From: Paracraurococcus lichenis
GTDB lineage: Bacteria; Pseudomonadota; Alphaproteobacteria; Acetobacterales; Acetobacteraceae
Direction of reading: 5' to 3'
Length of the DNA: 64,000 nt
Assembly: GCF_030657435.1 (NCBI RefSeq)
Contig: NZ_JAUTWS010000003.1
Coordinates: 124,001 to 188,000, forward strand
Under the pieces are notes generated by a model, which was not told the origin of the DNA, searched no databases, and saw only the letters and a program-made list of their open reading frames with translations. The translations under genes and the position numbers were made by a program. Below, in pieces: positions 35,163 to 48,606 of this stretch (position 1 is its first letter; every line of letters starts with the position of its first letter).

Positions 35163-36095
35163 TCACCCCGCCCGCGGATGCGCCTTGCGCCAGGTGGCTA
35201 GCAGCGCCGCGGCGTCCACCGCGGTGTAGCGCTGGGTGGTGGAGAGGCTGGCATGGCCCAGCAGCTCCTGGATCGCCCGCAGGTCGGCGCCGCCGCCGAG
35301 CAGGTGGGTGGCGAAGGAGTGCCGCAGGGCATGCGGCGTCGCATGCTCCGGCAGGCCGGCGAGGCGGCGGAACTCCCGCATCGCCCGCTGCGCGACCGCC
35401 GGGTCGAGCCGCGCGCCGCGGGCGCCGAGGAAGAGCGGGTCGCCGGGCGCCGCGCCCGGCCGCAGCGCGAGATAGGCGGCGATCGCCTGCCGCACCGCCG
35501 GCAGCACCGGCACGACCCGCTGCTTGCCGCCCTTGCCGGTCACCCGGAGTCCGGCCTCGCTGCCGGGCAGGGGGGCGTCGCGGATCTCGAGCGCCAGGGC
35601 CTCGGCGATGCGCAGGCCGCAGCCATAGAGCAGGGTGGCCAGCGCCGTGTCGCGCGCCGCCTGCTCGGCGGGGCGCATGGCGCGTTCCGGGTCATGGACC
35701 GTGCCGACCTGGCTGGCGACCTCCTTCGCCTGCTCCGCCGTCAGGGCGCGCGGGACCGGCGGCTTGAGCCGCGGGCCGCGGATGGTGGCGAGGGCGAGGG
35801 GCTCCAGCCCCTGGGTCCTGGCGAGGTGGCGGAGGAAGCCGCGGATGGCGGCAAGCTGGCGGGCGCGGGTGGCCGGGCCGGCGCCGGCATTGGCGCGGGC
35901 GGCGAGGAAGGCGCGGAGGTCGGCCGCGCGCAGCCCGCCGAGGGCCGCGAGGTCCGGCTCCTCCCCGAGATGGCCCGCGAGGAAGCGCAGGAAGTCGTCG
36001 AGGTCCCGTCCATAGGCCTCGACGGTATTGGCCGCCGCCCGCCGCTCCCGGGCCAGCCAGTCAATGTAGCGGGCCCGTGCCTCGGCGCCGGTCAT
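35163..36095 (-). CDS. xerC: Tyrosine recombinase XerC
   Basis: A 310-residue tyrosine recombinase that resolves chromosome dimers at dif together with XerD. The N-terminal SAM-like domain contains the AANTVEAYGRDLDDFLRFL stretch. Catalytic residues are present: Arg in YGCGLRIAEAL, Lys in TGKGGKQRVVP, HALRHSFATHLL (His-x-x-Arg), HASLSTTQRY with the nucleophile Tyr. It follows DUF484 as in many proteobacteria, where the DUF484-xerC pair is standard. The two are separated by a double hairpin region. Confidence 0.93.
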   Translation of the reverse strand: MTGAEARARYIDWLARERRAAANTVEAYGRDLDDFLRFLAGHLGEEPDLAALGGLRAADLRAFLAARANAGAGPATRARQLAAIRGFLRHLARTQGLEPLALATIRGPRLKPPVPRALTAEQAKEVASQVGTVHDPERAMRPAEQAARDTALATLLYGCGLRIAEALALEIRDAPLPGSEAGLRVTGKGGKQRVVPVLPAVRQAIAAYLALRPGAAPGDPLFLGARGARLDPAVAQRAMREFRRLAGLPEHATPHALRHSFATHLLGGGADLRAIQELLGHASLSTTQRYTAVDAAALLATWRKAHPRAG

Positions 36096-36114
36096 GGGCA
36101 GACTCAGGCCGGGT

Positions 36115-36164
36115 CCAGGGGTCGCTCGACCCCTGGCGGGGGTCCAGGGGGCAGCGCCCCCTGG
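36115..36164. repeat. Two tandem perfect hairpins between DUF484 and xerC
   Basis: The first is CCAGGGGTCG/CGACCCCTGG around CT (36115-36136). The second is CCAGGGGGC/GCCCCCTGG around AGC (36144-36164). They share the CCAGGGG core and resemble dispersed GC-rich palindromes. They lie downstream of DUF484 and just before xerC in the same operon, so they could partly terminate transcription or stabilise the mRNA. Confidence 0.6.
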
Positions 36165-36177
36165 GATCTCCCCGTGG

Positions 36178-36855
36178 TCAGCGCGCCAGGGCGGCCGCGA
36201 CGGTCCGCCCGAGGAAGGCGAGGGTCGCGGTCGCCTGCCGCGCCGGCAGGGCATTCGGGTCGCGGGCGCCGAGGGCCATGAGCGTCGGCGTGCCCGTCCA
36301 GACCGGCACCCGCACCAGCGCGTCGCGGGCGACGAGGGAGGCCGCCTCCTCGTGCAGGGTATCGGTCTCGGTCGGGGCGGAGCGGACCAGGGCGTCCCGG
36401 CCCGGGCCCATCAGCCGCATGACGGTGCCGCGCGGCAGGTGCAGCATGCCGCGGCGGTCCGGCTTCTCGCTCAGCAGGTTGCAGCTCTCGATGCCGAGCA
36501 GCGCCGGCAGCTCCTGCGTCACCGTGTCCACCACGTCGGTGCTGCGCATCAGCGCGAGCACGGCGAGGCGCACCCGGATGGTCAGGCCATAGCCGGCGCG
36601 GCCGGCGGTGATGGCGGCGTCGATCTCCGCCTCCAGGCTGCGGGTGCGGCGGCGCTCGGCCGCCAGCATCGCCGCCATGTGGTCGGCGATCCGCTCGCCA
36701 TGCACCCGCCGGGGCGGCGACAGCACCCGGTAGAGCTCCGGCCGCTCCGAGAGGAATTCCGGATGCGCCTCGAGATAGGCCGAGACCTGCTCGGGCGAGG
36801 GCAGGTCCTGCGCCGGATCGGGGAGGCGACTGGCGCCGGGGAGGGTCGCGTTCAC
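36178..36855 (-). CDS. DUF484-family (GAF-like) protein
   Basis: A 225-residue protein with the DUF484 layout: [17 protein letters not shown] and a following helix, a coiled-coil of about 40 residues with [16 protein letters not shown], then a GAF-like domain ([27 protein letters not shown]). The role is unknown, but the gene is usually next to xerC. GTG at 36855 overlaps the transaldolase stop by four bases (GTGA) and was chosen over a TTG at 36882. Confidence 0.85.
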   Translation of the reverse strand: MNATLPGASRLPDPAQDLPSPEQVSAYLEAHPEFLSERPELYRVLSPPRRVHGERIADHMAAMLAAERRRTRSLEAEIDAAITAGRAGYGLTIRVRLAVLALMRSTDVVDTVTQELPALLGIESCNLLSEKPDRRGMLHLPRGTVMRLMGPGRDALVRSAPTETDTLHEEAASLVARDALVRVPVWTGTPTLMALGARDPNALPARQATATLAFLGRTVAAALAR

Positions 36856-37508
36856 AGGATGCTCTGGCCCGTCTTGCGCCAATCGGCCAGGAAGGCTTCG
36901 AGGCCCCGGTCGGTCAGCGGGTGCTTGAGGAGCTGGCGGATGACAGCCGGGGGCAGGGTGGCGACGCCGGCGCCGAGCTTTGCCGCCTCGACCAGGTGGA
37001 TCGGGTGGCGGATGGACGCCACGAGGACTTCTGTCTTAATGTGGGGGTAGTTGCGGTAAATTTTCACGATGTCGGCGATCAGCAGCATGCCGTCGGTGGC
37101 GATGTCGTCGAGCCGCCCGACGAAGGGGGAGATGAAGGTGGCGCCGGCCTTGGCCGCGAGCAGCGCCTGCGCGGCGGAGAAGCAGAGGGTGACGTTCACC
37201 AGCGTGCCCTCGGCCGAGAGGGCGCGGCAGGTGCCCAGCCCGGCCTCGGTCAGCGGCACCTTCACGGCGACGTTCGGCGCGATCTCGCGGAGGTACCGGC
37301 CCTCGGCCAGCATGTCCTCGTATTCGGTCGCGGTGACCTCGGCCGAGACCGGGCCGGGGGTGATGGCGCAGATCTCGGCGATCACCTCGGCCATCTTGCG
37401 GCCGGACTTGGCGATCAGGCTCGGGTTGGTCGTGACGCCGTCGACCAACCCCGCCTCCGCAAGGGATCGGATCTCCGACACCTCGGCGGTGTCCACGAAG
37501 AACTTCAT
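36852..37508 (-). CDS. Transaldolase / fructose-6-phosphate aldolase-like (TalC/FsaA group)
   Basis: A 218-residue single-barrel enzyme, shorter than classical transaldolases. It has [33 protein letters not shown], the Schiff-base Lys in [12 protein letters not shown] (near residue 85), [29 protein letters not shown] and [13 protein letters not shown]. Members act as transaldolase (pentose phosphate pathway) or as fructose-6-phosphate aldolase; the distinction depends on a Tyr/Phe near the active site that I did not resolve. ATG at 37508 follows AAGGAT. First gene of the operon with DUF484 and xerC; divergent from priA. Confidence 0.9.
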   Translation of the reverse strand: MKFFVDTAEVSEIRSLAEAGLVDGVTTNPSLIAKSGRKMAEVIAEICAITPGPVSAEVTATEYEDMLAEGRYLREIAPNVAVKVPLTEAGLGTCRALSAEGTLVNVTLCFSAAQALLAAKAGATFISPFVGRLDDIATDGMLLIADIVKIYRNYPHIKTEVLVASIRHPIHLVEAAKLGAGVATLPPAVIRQLLKHPLTDRGLEAFLADWRKTGQSIL

Positions 37509-37589
37509 GGTCGGGGGATCCTTCAATGCGAGCGCAACCGATCCGCGAGTGATATGTTGTTGCGCTTTTGTTCTTGACCAGGATACCCG

Positions 37590-39827
37590 ATGCCTGCCCG
37601 CCCGGGAAAGCACCGCGATATGAAAGACACGCCTACCGTGTCGGCGAGGACACGGGTCTCCATCCTGCTGCCTCTGCCTCTCGCCGGCGCTTACGACTAT
37701 GCAGTGCCCGCTTCCATGGCACTCCGTCCAGGAGAATTCGTCTCCGTTCCGCTCAACCAAAGAGAGGTGATCGGGGTCGTCTGGGACGCGCCGGCGGAGC
37801 CGGACCCGAACCCGGTCCCGGACCGCCGGTTGCGTCCGGTCTCGGCGGTTCTGCCCGCCCCGCCCATGACCGGGAGCCTCCGCCGCTTCATCGACTGGGT
37901 CGCGGCCTATACGCTCAGCCCGCCCGGCGCCGTGCTGCGCATGGCGATGAGCGTGCCGGCGGCGCTGGAGGCGCCGACCCCCCAGGCCGGCTGGATCCTC
38001 AGCCCTCCCGGCGGCAACAGCCGGCCCCGCATCACGCCGGAGCGGCAGCGGGTGCTGGACGTCATGAAGGCCGGGCAGGTCCATGCCGGGGCCCCCCTGG
38101 CGGAGGCCGCGGCGGTCTCCCTCTCCGTCCTGCGCGGCATGGCGGAGAATGGGCTGATCCGGCCGGCGCTGCTGCCGCATCGCAGCCGCTTCGGCCGGCC
38201 GGACCCGGCGCATCCCGGCCCGGCGCTCGGGCCGGAGCAGGAAGCGGCGGGCGCCGCGCTGCGCGACCGGGTCGCGGCCCGCGCCTTCGGCGTGACGCTG
38301 CTGACCGGCGTCACGGGATCGGGCAAGACCGAGGTCTATTTCGACGCCGTCGCCGAATGCCTGCGCCAGGGCCGGCAGGCGCTGGTCCTGCTGCCGGAGA
38401 TCGCCCTCTCCGCCCAGTGGCTCGAGCGGTTCAAGGCGCGCTTCGGCGTCGCGCCGGCGCTCTGGCATTCCGAGGTGACCTCGCGCACCCGCCGCGACAC
38501 CTGGCGGGCGGTGGCGGAGGGCGAGGCACCGGTCGTCGTCGGCGCTCGCAGCGCGCTCTTCCTGCCGTTTCCCGATCTCGGCCTGGTGATCGTGGACGAG
38601 GAACACGAGACCGCCTTCAAGCAGGAGGACGGCGTGGTCTACCACGCCCGGGACATGGCGGTGGTGCGCGCCCGCCTGTCCCAGGCCGCCTGCATCCTGG
38701 TCTCGGCGACGCCGAGCCTCGAGAGCCTGACCAATGCCGAGGGCGGGCGCTATGCCGCGCTGCACCTGCCGAGCCGGCATGGCGGCGCCAGCCTGCCGGA
38801 GATCGAGATCGTCGACCTGCGGCGCACCCCGCCGGAGCGCGGCCGCTTCATCTCCCCGCCGATCGTCGAGGCCGTCACGGCGACGCTCGGCCGCGGCGAG
38901 CAGGCCATGCTCTTTCTCAACCGTCGGGGCTATGCGCCGCTGACCCTCTGCCGGCATTGCGGCCACCGGATGCGCTGCCCGAACTGCACGGCCTGGCTGG
39001 TCGAGCACCGCGCGCAGCGCCGGCTGCAATGCCATCACTGCGGCCATGCCGAAGTGCCTCCCGCCGAATGTCCCGAATGCGGCACCGCGAACAGCCTGAC
39101 CGCCGTGGGACCTGGGGTTGAGCGTGTCCTGGAAGAGGCCGCGGCGCTTTGGCCTGACGCAAGGCGCCTCGTCATGGCTTCCGATACCTTGCCCGGCCCC
39201 GCGGCGGCGGCCGAGGCAGCGCGGGCGATCCAGGACCGTGAGGTGGACCTGATCATCGGCACGCAGATCGTCGCCAAGGGCTGGCATTTCCCGCATCTCA
39301 CCCTGGTCGGCGTGGTGGATGCCGATCTTGGTCTCGCAGGTGGCGATTTGAGGGCAGCCGAGCGCACGGTGCAGTTACTGCACCAGGTCGCCGGCCGTGC
39401 CGGCCGGGCGGAGGCGCCGGGGCGCGTGCTGCTGCAGAGCTTCTCGCCCGACCATCCGGTGATGCGGGCGCTGGTCTCGGGCGACCTCGACGCCTTCATG
39501 CAGGAGGAGGCGGCGATGCGCCGGCCCGGCCACTGGCCGCCCTTCGGCCGGCTGGCGGCGCTGATCGTGAGTTCCGAGGAGGAGCGGGAGGCGGACCGGA
39601 CGGCGCGCGACCTCGGCCTGGCCGCGCCGGGCGGGGAGGGGGTGCAGGTGCTGGGGCCGGCGCCGGCGCCGCTCGCCCTGCTGCGCGGCCGCTATCGGCG
39701 GCGCCTGCTGCTGAAGACGCGGCGCGACATCGCGGTGCAGCCGATCCTGCGGGACTGGCTGGCGCGCGTGCCGGTGCCGAACCATGTCCGGGTGCAGGTG
39801 GATGTGGACCCGGTGGGGTTCCTGTGA
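37590..39827 (+). CDS. priA: Primosomal protein N' (replication restart helicase PriA)
   Basis: A 745-residue superfamily 2 helicase that restarts stalled forks. An N-terminal 3'-binding domain ([33 protein letters not shown]) precedes Walker [13 protein letters not shown] (near residue 238), [10 protein letters not shown], a zinc region of paired cysteines ([13 protein letters not shown] and CHHCGH...CPECG), and helicase motifs [12 protein letters not shown] and [14 protein letters not shown] at 37590 follows AGGA. It is divergent from the transaldolase operon with 81 bases between. Confidence 0.95.
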   Translation: MPARPGKHRDMKDTPTVSARTRVSILLPLPLAGAYDYAVPASMALRPGEFVSVPLNQREVIGVVWDAPAEPDPNPVPDRRLRPVSAVLPAPPMTGSLRRFIDWVAAYTLSPPGAVLRMAMSVPAALEAPTPQAGWILSPPGGNSRPRITPERQRVLDVMKAGQVHAGAPLAEAAAVSLSVLRGMAENGLIRPALLPHRSRFGRPDPAHPGPALGPEQEAAGAALRDRVAARAFGVTLLTGVTGSGKTEVYFDAVAECLRQGRQALVLLPEIALSAQWLERFKARFGVAPALWHSEVTSRTRRDTWRAVAEGEAPVVVGARSALFLPFPDLGLVIVDEEHETAFKQEDGVVYHARDMAVVRARLSQAACILVSATPSLESLTNAEGGRYAALHLPSRHGGASLPEIEIVDLRRTPPERGRFISPPIVEAVTATLGRGEQAMLFLNRRGYAPLTLCRHCGHRMRCPNCTAWLVEHRAQRRLQCHHCGHAEVPPAECPECGTANSLTAVGPGVERVLEEAAALWPDARRLVMASDTLPGPAAAAEAARAIQDREVDLIIGTQIVAKGWHFPHLTLVGVVDADLGLAGGDLRAAERTVQLLHQVAGRAGRAEAPGRVLLQSFSPDHPVMRALVSGDLDAFMQEEAAMRRPGHWPPFGRLAALIVSSEEEREADRTARDLGLAAPGGEGVQVLGPAPAPLALLRGRYRRRLLLKTRRDIAVQPILRDWLARVPVPNHVRVQVDVDPVGFL

Positions 39828-39934
39828 ACCAGGCTTGAGGCCCGGAGAGCGGCGATGCCCGACGGCCTCTGCGACGTGGACATGCTCCCGGGCGTACTTG
39901 CCGGGCGCCGATCCGCCCGCACCCTGACCCGCAG

Positions 39935-41146
39935 CTATGCGCGCCGCTGACCGCGCAGCAGCACCCCCGCCGCCGCCGCCTGCAGTGCCATCGCCAGCGC
40001 CGGCGGAGCCGCCGCGCCCCAGCCCTGCAGCGCCGCGCCGAACAGCGCCGGGCCGAAGGCGTAGAAGGCCTGGTTCACCGCCGTGACCAGCGCGAGCACC
40101 GCCGAGACCTGCTCCGGCGGCCATTCCGCCTGGGCGATCAGCGGCGGCAGGGACAGCAGGTTGCCGATGCCGAGGCCGAACAGCACCACGCCCGCCAGCA
40201 GCAGGGCCGGCGCATCGCCGGCCGCGGCGAGCAGCGCGCATCCCGCGGCCTGCAGCAGGAAATTCGCGCTGCCGGCGAGGCGCCGGTCGAGGCCCGCCGG
40301 CAGCACGAGGCCGACGACGGTGCGGCCGAGGATGGCGCAGCCGGTCGCCAGGCTCATCGCCAGGCCCGCCCCGGCCTCGCCCAGTACCGGCGCGAGGAGC
40401 GAGAACAGCACCGTCAGCAGCCCCATCTGCGCCAGCAGGCCGAGCGCGAAGGCGAGGGAGAGGCTGCGGAACCGCGCCTGCCGCCAGAGCGGGCCGGCGG
40501 GCGCCGCGGCCGGCCGCGGCGCGGGCGGGGTGTCCGCGCCGTCCGGATACAGGCCGAGGGTCGCGGGCGTGTCGCGGAACCACTGCCCGGCCAGCCACCA
40601 GCCGAGCGCCGCGACCGGCAGGGCGATGCAGAGCGAGGCCCGGGCGAAGCCGAAGGCGGCGATCAGCGCCGCCCAGAGCGGGGCGAAGAGCACGCCGCCC
40701 ATGCTGGCGCCGTTGAAGGCCATGGACAGCGCGGCGCCGCGCCGGCGGTCGAACCAGGGCGCCACCATGGCATTGATCGCCACGCCGCTGGTCAGCGCCC
40801 AGCCGAGCGCGGTGACCAGCGCGGCGGCCGCCATCTGCCAGGGCGCCGCGGCATGGCCCCAGGCCGCCGCGCCGGCGGCGCAGGCCAGCAGCCCCGCGCG
40901 CGTCACCGCCACCAGCCCGAAGCGCCGGTGCAATCCGGGCAGGCGGGTGACGATGGCGCCGCTCGCCAGGAAGTGCAGGGTGATCGCCGCGGCGATCAGC
41001 GCGGGTGGCCAACCCTCGCGCGCCTGCAGCGCATGCAGGTAGACGGACGGGCCATAGAAATTGATGCCCCAACTGCATATCGCGACGACGAAGGCCGCGG
41101 CGACGACCTGCCAGCCCCGGAACATCGCCTTGCGCGGCCGCGCCAT
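39935..41146 (-). CDS. MFS transporter
   Basis: A 403-residue protein with about 12 membrane helices. It carries the MFS pattern: an N-terminal GWQVVAAAFVVAICSWGINFYGPSVYL, the loop 2-3 motif around RLPGLHRRFG, and a mid-protein cytoplasmic loop (DTPATLGLYPDGADTPP). The layout is like the OFA/monocarboxylate-type MFS branches. The substrate is unknown. ATG at 41146 gives MARPRKAMF. It diverges from the ATP synthase operon. The 107 bases between priA and this gene contain no supported feature. Confidence 0.8.
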   Translation of the reverse strand: MARPRKAMFRGWQVVAAAFVVAICSWGINFYGPSVYLHALQAREGWPPALIAAAITLHFLASGAIVTRLPGLHRRFGLVAVTRAGLLACAAGAAAWGHAAAPWQMAAAALVTALGWALTSGVAINAMVAPWFDRRRGAALSMAFNGASMGGVLFAPLWAALIAAFGFARASLCIALPVAALGWWLAGQWFRDTPATLGLYPDGADTPPAPRPAAAPAGPLWRQARFRSLSLAFALGLLAQMGLLTVLFSLLAPVLGEAGAGLAMSLATGCAILGRTVVGLVLPAGLDRRLAGSANFLLQAAGCALLAAAGDAPALLLAGVVLFGLGIGNLLSLPPLIAQAEWPPEQVSAVLALVTAVNQAFYAFGPALFGAALQGWGAAAPPALAMALQAAAAGVLLRGQRRA

Positions 41147-41245
41147 GACTGGCCCTTTCCTCCCGGTTGTCGCGGATCCCGCAGCCTGCCGCCGGCGCAT
41201 GGGCCGCGGCTTCGGCCCGGGCCGAATTGGCGAGGGGAGGCCAGA

Positions 41246-41274
41246 TTGCGGGGGCGTGAACCCCATGGTAAAGG
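41246..41274 (+). promoter_or_regulatory. Candidate promoter of the ATP synthase operon
   Basis: TTGCGG (41246-41251), a 17-base spacer and TAAAGG (41269-41274) lie about 77 bases upstream of the atpH start in the divergent gap. The -35 matches the alphaproteobacterial TTGCNG form; the -10 is weak. Confidence 0.35.
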
Positions 41275-41351
41275 CCCGTCGCACCGCGCCGCCGGGACCC
41301 TGGTGGCCTTCCGCGCTCGCGCGCCATCTGGAAACAGGACCGGGACTGCCC

Positions 41352-43480
<2,129 letters not shown>

Positions 43481-43503
43481 GCCGCGCATAGGGGGCCGAG
43501 GCC

Positions 43504-44388
43504 ATGGCGAGCCTGAAGGACCTTCGCGGGCGGATCAACAGCGTGAAGAACACGCGCAAGATCACGCAGGCGATGAAGATGGTGGCGGCGGCGAAGCTCC
43601 GCCGCGCGCAGGCGCAGGCCGAGGCCGCACGCCCCTATGCCGAGCGGATGGAGGCGATCCTCGCCTCCCTCGGCGCGGCGGTGGCCGGCAGCCCCGGCGC
43701 GCCGCGCATGCTGATCGGCACCGGCGGCGACCGGGTGCACCTGCTGGTGGTGGTCACCGCCGATCGCGGCCTGGCCGGCGCCTTCAACACCCAGGTCGGC
43801 CGGCTCGCCCGCGCCCGCATCCGGGCGCTGGAGGGCGAGGGCAAGGTGGTCAAGATCCTGACCGTTGGGCGGAAGGGTGCGGCCTATCTGAAGCGCGAGT
43901 TCGCCAGCCGCATCGTCGGCGAGATCACCTTCATGGGCAAGAAGCGCGTCGAGTTCTCCGACGCCGAGACCGTCGCGGTCCGGGTGACCGAGATGCTCGA
44001 GGCCGGCGAGTTCGACGTCTGCAGCCTGCTCTACAACCGGTTCCGCAACGTCATCACCCAGATCCCGACCGAGCAGCGCCTGATCCCGGCGCCGCTGCCG
44101 GAAGGCGGCGCCCCGGCTTCGGCCGGCCCGCAGGCGATGTACGAGTACGAACCGGCGGAGGAGGCGATCCTCGCCACCCTGCTGCCGCGCAACCTCGCCA
44201 TCCAGATCTATCGCGCCGTGCTCGAGAGCACCGCGGGCTTCTATGGCAGCCAGATGACCGCCATGGACAATGCCACGCGCAATGCCGGCGACATGATCAA
44301 CAAGCTGACGCTGAACTACAACCGCACGCGCCAGGCCAACATCACCAAGGAGCTGATCGAGATCATCTCCGGGGCCGAGGCTGTGTGA
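43504..44388 (+). CDS. atpG: ATP synthase F1 subunit gamma
   Basis: The rotor shaft of F1, 294 residues. The N-terminal helix starts [32 protein letters not shown] and the C-terminal helix ends with the Asn/Asp-rich [18 protein letters not shown], both hallmarks of gamma. [13 protein letters not shown] is also typical. It lies between atpA and atpD; the 72-base gap to atpD contains an inverted repeat. Confidence 0.96.
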   Translation: MASLKDLRGRINSVKNTRKITQAMKMVAAAKLRRAQAQAEAARPYAERMEAILASLGAAVAGSPGAPRMLIGTGGDRVHLLVVVTADRGLAGAFNTQVGRLARARIRALEGEGKVVKILTVGRKGAAYLKREFASRIVGEITFMGKKRVEFSDAETVAVRVTEMLEAGEFDVCSLLYNRFRNVITQIPTEQRLIPAPLPEGGAPASAGPQAMYEYEPAEEAILATLLPRNLAIQIYRAVLESTAGFYGSQMTAMDNATRNAGDMINKLTLNYNRTRQANITKELIEIISGAEAV

Positions 44389-44434
44389 TGCGGTCGCGGA
44401 GCGCGCCTGCCGCGCGGAGCGTGAATCGCATCAC
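44385..44434 (+). other. Inverted repeat spanning the atpG stop codon
   Basis: GTGATGCG (44385-44392), which includes the atpG stop, pairs perfectly with CGCATCAC (44427-44434). GC-rich inner bases could extend the stem. It lies just upstream of the atpD ribosome site (GAGGAG) and might tune translation or mRNA stability between gamma and beta. Confidence 0.45.
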
Positions 44435-44457
44435 CCGAACCGATTGAGGAGCTCTGA

Positions 44458-45888
<1,431 letters not shown>

Positions 45889-45934
45889 GCGGAGGCCGGG
45901 CGGTCCTTCGGGATCGCCCACCGAGGAGCACATC

Positions 45935-46348
45935 ATGGCTACCTTCCTGCTCGAACTCGTCTCGCCGGAGCGCCTCCTGCTCTCCCGGCAGGTCGAGATG
46001 GCGACCATCCCCGCCGCCGAAGGCGAGATGGGCGTGCTGCCCGGCCATTCCCCGATGATCGTCTCGCTTCGCGGCGGCGTCATCCGCGTCAGGGAGAACG
46101 GCGCGGAGACCGAGAGGCTCTTCGTCGGCGGCGGCTTCGCCGAGGTCTCGCCGGAACGCGTGACGGTGCTGGCCGACGAGGCGACGCCGCTCGCCAACCT
46201 CTCGCGCTCGGCGGCCGAGCAACGCCTGGCCGAGGCCGAGGCGGCGCTGCGCGAGATCACGGCCGAGGATACCGAATCCCGGCGCGACGCGGCGCTGGAG
46301 CGGGTGCTCTCGGCCCGCGCCATGCTGGACCTGGCGCAGGCGGCCTGA
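45935..46348 (+). CDS. atpC: ATP synthase F1 subunit epsilon
   Basis: The epsilon subunit, 137 residues, part of the rotor and an inhibitor of ATP hydrolysis in many bacteria. The N-terminal beta-sandwich reads ELVSPERLLLSRQVEMATIPAAEGEMGVLPGHSPMIVSL, and a C-terminal helical hairpin follows. GAGGAG precedes the ATG. Last gene of the operon, followed by a terminator. Confidence 0.95.
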   Translation: MATFLLELVSPERLLLSRQVEMATIPAAEGEMGVLPGHSPMIVSLRGGVIRVRENGAETERLFVGGGFAEVSPERVTVLADEATPLANLSRSAAEQRLAEAEAALREITAEDTESRRDAALERVLSARAMLDLAQAA

Positions 46349-46371
46349 CGCGGCCGGACAGCGAGGCCGGC

Positions 46372-46402
46372 AGGCCGGGGGTGGCGACGCCTCCGGCCTT
46401 TT
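46372..46402 (+). terminator. Intrinsic terminator of the ATP synthase operon
   Basis: AGGCCGG (46372-46378) pairs with CCGGCCT (46393-46399), with a smaller GGC/GCC pair in the loop, followed by TTTT at 46399-46402. It lies 24 bases after the atpC stop. Confidence 0.65.
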
Positions 46403-46601
46403 GCATGCCCGCATCGGGCCTATTTGCGCCCGCGACACAGTGGTGCTTTTTCGCTCGCAACGCTGTGTCTGGGCGGCCACATGCCTTGAAACGGCGCCGG
46501 CCCTGGAGAACATGCCCGGGGCGGCGACCTTGCCGCGGAGCGTGGGGCGGCCGCGCGGGGCCGGGGGTAGGCTGGCCCGGTCAGAGGGCCGCGGGGACAC
46601 G

Positions 46602-47456
46602 ATGAAGCACTGGCGCGTCGAGCAGGTGAATTGGGACCGCTTCGATCCGTCGAAAGTGGACCCGGAGATCGTGCCGCTGGTGAAGGCGGCGGCCATGGTG
46701 GAGCGCAACGGCGACGACTACGCGCTCTACCTGAAGGGCGTCTTCCATGACGACCCGGATTTTCGGACCGCCGCCGCGAACTGGGCGGTGGAGGAGATCC
46801 AGCATGGCGATGCGCTCGGCCGCTGGGGCGAGCTGGCGGATCCGGGCTGGGACTACCAGACCTGCTTCGCCCGCTATCGCACCGGGTTCCGGATCGACAC
46901 GGCCGCCGCCAGCTCCATCCGCGGCTCCCGCACCGGGGAGCTGATCGCCCGCTGCATGGTGGAGACCGGGACCAGCAGCTATTACACGGCGCTGGGCGAG
47001 GCGACGGAGGAGCCGGTGCTGAAGGAGATCTGCCGCCTCATCGCGGCCGACGAGTACCGGCACTTCAAGCTCTTCTACGACCACATGAAGCGCTACCTGG
47101 CGCGCGAGGACCTGTCCTTCCTGCAGCGGCTGAAGGTCGCGGCCGGCCGGATCGGCGAGTCGGAGGATGACGAACTGGCCTTCGCCTTCCACTGCTCGAA
47201 CGAGGATCCCGCGCTCGCCTATGACCATGGGCGCTGCATCGCGGGCTATATGGGCCGGGCCATGGCCTTCTACCGCTACCGGCACATCGAGCGCGGCATG
47301 GGCATGGTCTTCAAGGCCGTGGGGCTCGAGCCGCGCGGGCGGATGTCGGACCTCGCGGCGCGCGGCGCCTGGCGGCTGCTTTGCTGGCGGCGCGACCGGT
47401 TCCGGGAGGCGCTGCGGCGCGAGGCGGCGCAGCCCGTCTACGCGCAGGCGGCCTGA
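46602..47456 (+). CDS. Ferritin-like di-iron protein, acyl-ACP desaturase-like
   Basis: A 284-residue helical protein. Di-iron ligands are suggested by [16 protein letters not shown] (Glu-x-x-His, near residue 66) and [12 protein letters not shown] (near 150), with further Glu in [20 protein letters not shown]. This is the four-helix arrangement of ferritin-like proteins of the acyl-ACP desaturase/ribonucleotide reductase-like fold. It could hydroxylate or desaturate a lipid or other substrate; none can be named. ATG at 46602 gives [15 protein letters not shown]. It lies 2 bases before the xylanase start, so the pair is co-transcribed. Confidence 0.7.
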   Translation: MKHWRVEQVNWDRFDPSKVDPEIVPLVKAAAMVERNGDDYALYLKGVFHDDPDFRTAAANWAVEEIQHGDALGRWGELADPGWDYQTCFARYRTGFRIDTAAASSIRGSRTGELIARCMVETGTSSYYTALGEATEEPVLKEICRLIAADEYRHFKLFYDHMKRYLAREDLSFLQRLKVAAGRIGESEDDELAFAFHCSNEDPALAYDHGRCIAGYMGRAMAFYRYRHIERGMGMVFKAVGLEPRGRMSDLAARGAWRLLCWRRDRFREALRREAAQPVYAQAA

Positions 47457-47458
47457 GC

Positions 47459-48574
47459 TTGCGTCTCCCGCCGCGCCGCGCGGTGCTCGCTGCCGGCGGG
47501 GCGGCGCTGCTGCCCGCCGCGGGCCTGGCCCAGCCGGGCGAGGGGCTCGGCGCCCGCGCCGCGGCGCAGGGCTTCGTCTTCGGCACCGCGGTGGACAGCA
47601 ACCGCCTCGCCGACCCGGCCTATGCCGCGCAGGTGGCAGCGGAAGCGCGGCTGCTGGTCCCGGAATGGGAGGGCAAGTGGGCCGCCCTGCAGCCAGCGGA
47701 AGGCCGGTTCGACTTCGGCCCGCTGCAGGCGATCGCCGCTGCCGCCGCCCGCAACGGGCAGCAATTGCGCGGCCATGCGCTGATCTGGCACCGCGCCCTG
47801 CCGGACTGGCTCTCGGCGCGGCTGGCGGAGGGGCCGGACAGGGCGCGCGCCGCCATGGCCGCGCATTTCGACGCCGTGCTGCCGGCCACCGCCGGCGTGA
47901 TCCGCGACTGGGACGTGGTGAACGAGGCCGTCGGCAATACCGGCGGCCCCTTCACCGAGAATACGCCGGTCGTCGGCGACCTGCGCGACACGCCCTGGCT
48001 GCGCGCCCTCGGCCCCGGCTACATCGAGCTGGCCTTCCGCCTGGCGCGGGAGCGCGACGGCACCCTGCGGCTGACCTACAACGACTATGGGATCGAGGGC
48101 GACACCCCCTTCGCCGAGGAGAAGCGCCAGCGCGTGCTGCGGCTGTTGCGCGGCCTGGTGGATGCGAAAGCGCCGGTGGATGCGCTCGGCATCCAGGCGC
48201 ATCTGATGCTGGACGAGCCCTTCCGGCCGGAGCCCTTCGCCGCCTTCCTGCGGCAGGTGCGCGACCTCGGCCTCTCCATCCTCGTCACCGAACTCGACGT
48301 GCGGGAGGCGGCTGTCGTGCCGCCCGACCTCGTGGCGCGCGATGCGCTGGTCGCGGCGCGGGTGCGCGACGTCGTCGGCACCGCGCTCGAGTGTGGCTGC
48401 CGGACGGTGCTGACCTGGGGCCTGTCGGACAAGGACAGTTGGCTGGTGCAGGAACCGGCGGTGGCGCGGAAGGACGGCAGGACCCATCGCGGCCTGCCGC
48501 TGGATGCGGAGGGGCGGCGCAAGCCGATGTGGCAGGCACTCGACCGCGCCTTCGCCGCGCGCGGGCGGGGATAG
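47459..48574 (+). CDS. GH10 endo-1,4-beta-xylanase, Tat-exported (TTG start)
   Basis: A 371-residue secreted enzyme cutting xylan backbones. From the TTG start the protein reads [17 protein letters not shown], a twin-arginine-like signal, then LAQ. The GH10 barrel shows [15 protein letters not shown], the substrate Trp in [32 protein letters not shown], the acid/base Glu in [11 protein letters not shown] (near residue 160) and the nucleophile Glu in [10 protein letters not shown] (near 280), then [11 protein letters not shown]. No ATG lies near the signal peptide. It follows the ferritin-like gene by two bases. The domain order suggests single-module action without a binding module. Confidence 0.87.
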   Translation: MRLPPRRAVLAAGGAALLPAAGLAQPGEGLGARAAAQGFVFGTAVDSNRLADPAYAAQVAAEARLLVPEWEGKWAALQPAEGRFDFGPLQAIAAAAARNGQQLRGHALIWHRALPDWLSARLAEGPDRARAAMAAHFDAVLPATAGVIRDWDVVNEAVGNTGGPFTENTPVVGDLRDTPWLRALGPGYIELAFRLARERDGTLRLTYNDYGIEGDTPFAEEKRQRVLRLLRGLVDAKAPVDALGIQAHLMLDEPFRPEPFAAFLRQVRDLGLSILVTELDVREAAVVPPDLVARDALVAARVRDVVGTALECGCRTVLTWGLSDKDSWLVQEPAVARKDGRTHRGLPLDAEGRRKPMWQALDRAFAARGRG

Positions 48575-48606
48575 CGCCCGCCTGTCCGCCGCCGCGGGGA
48601 CTGCCC

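Noticed and set aside
39854..39949. A 31-codon frame after priA starting at ATG
   Set aside because: There is no recognisable family, no strong ribosome site and it lies in the gap between converging genes.
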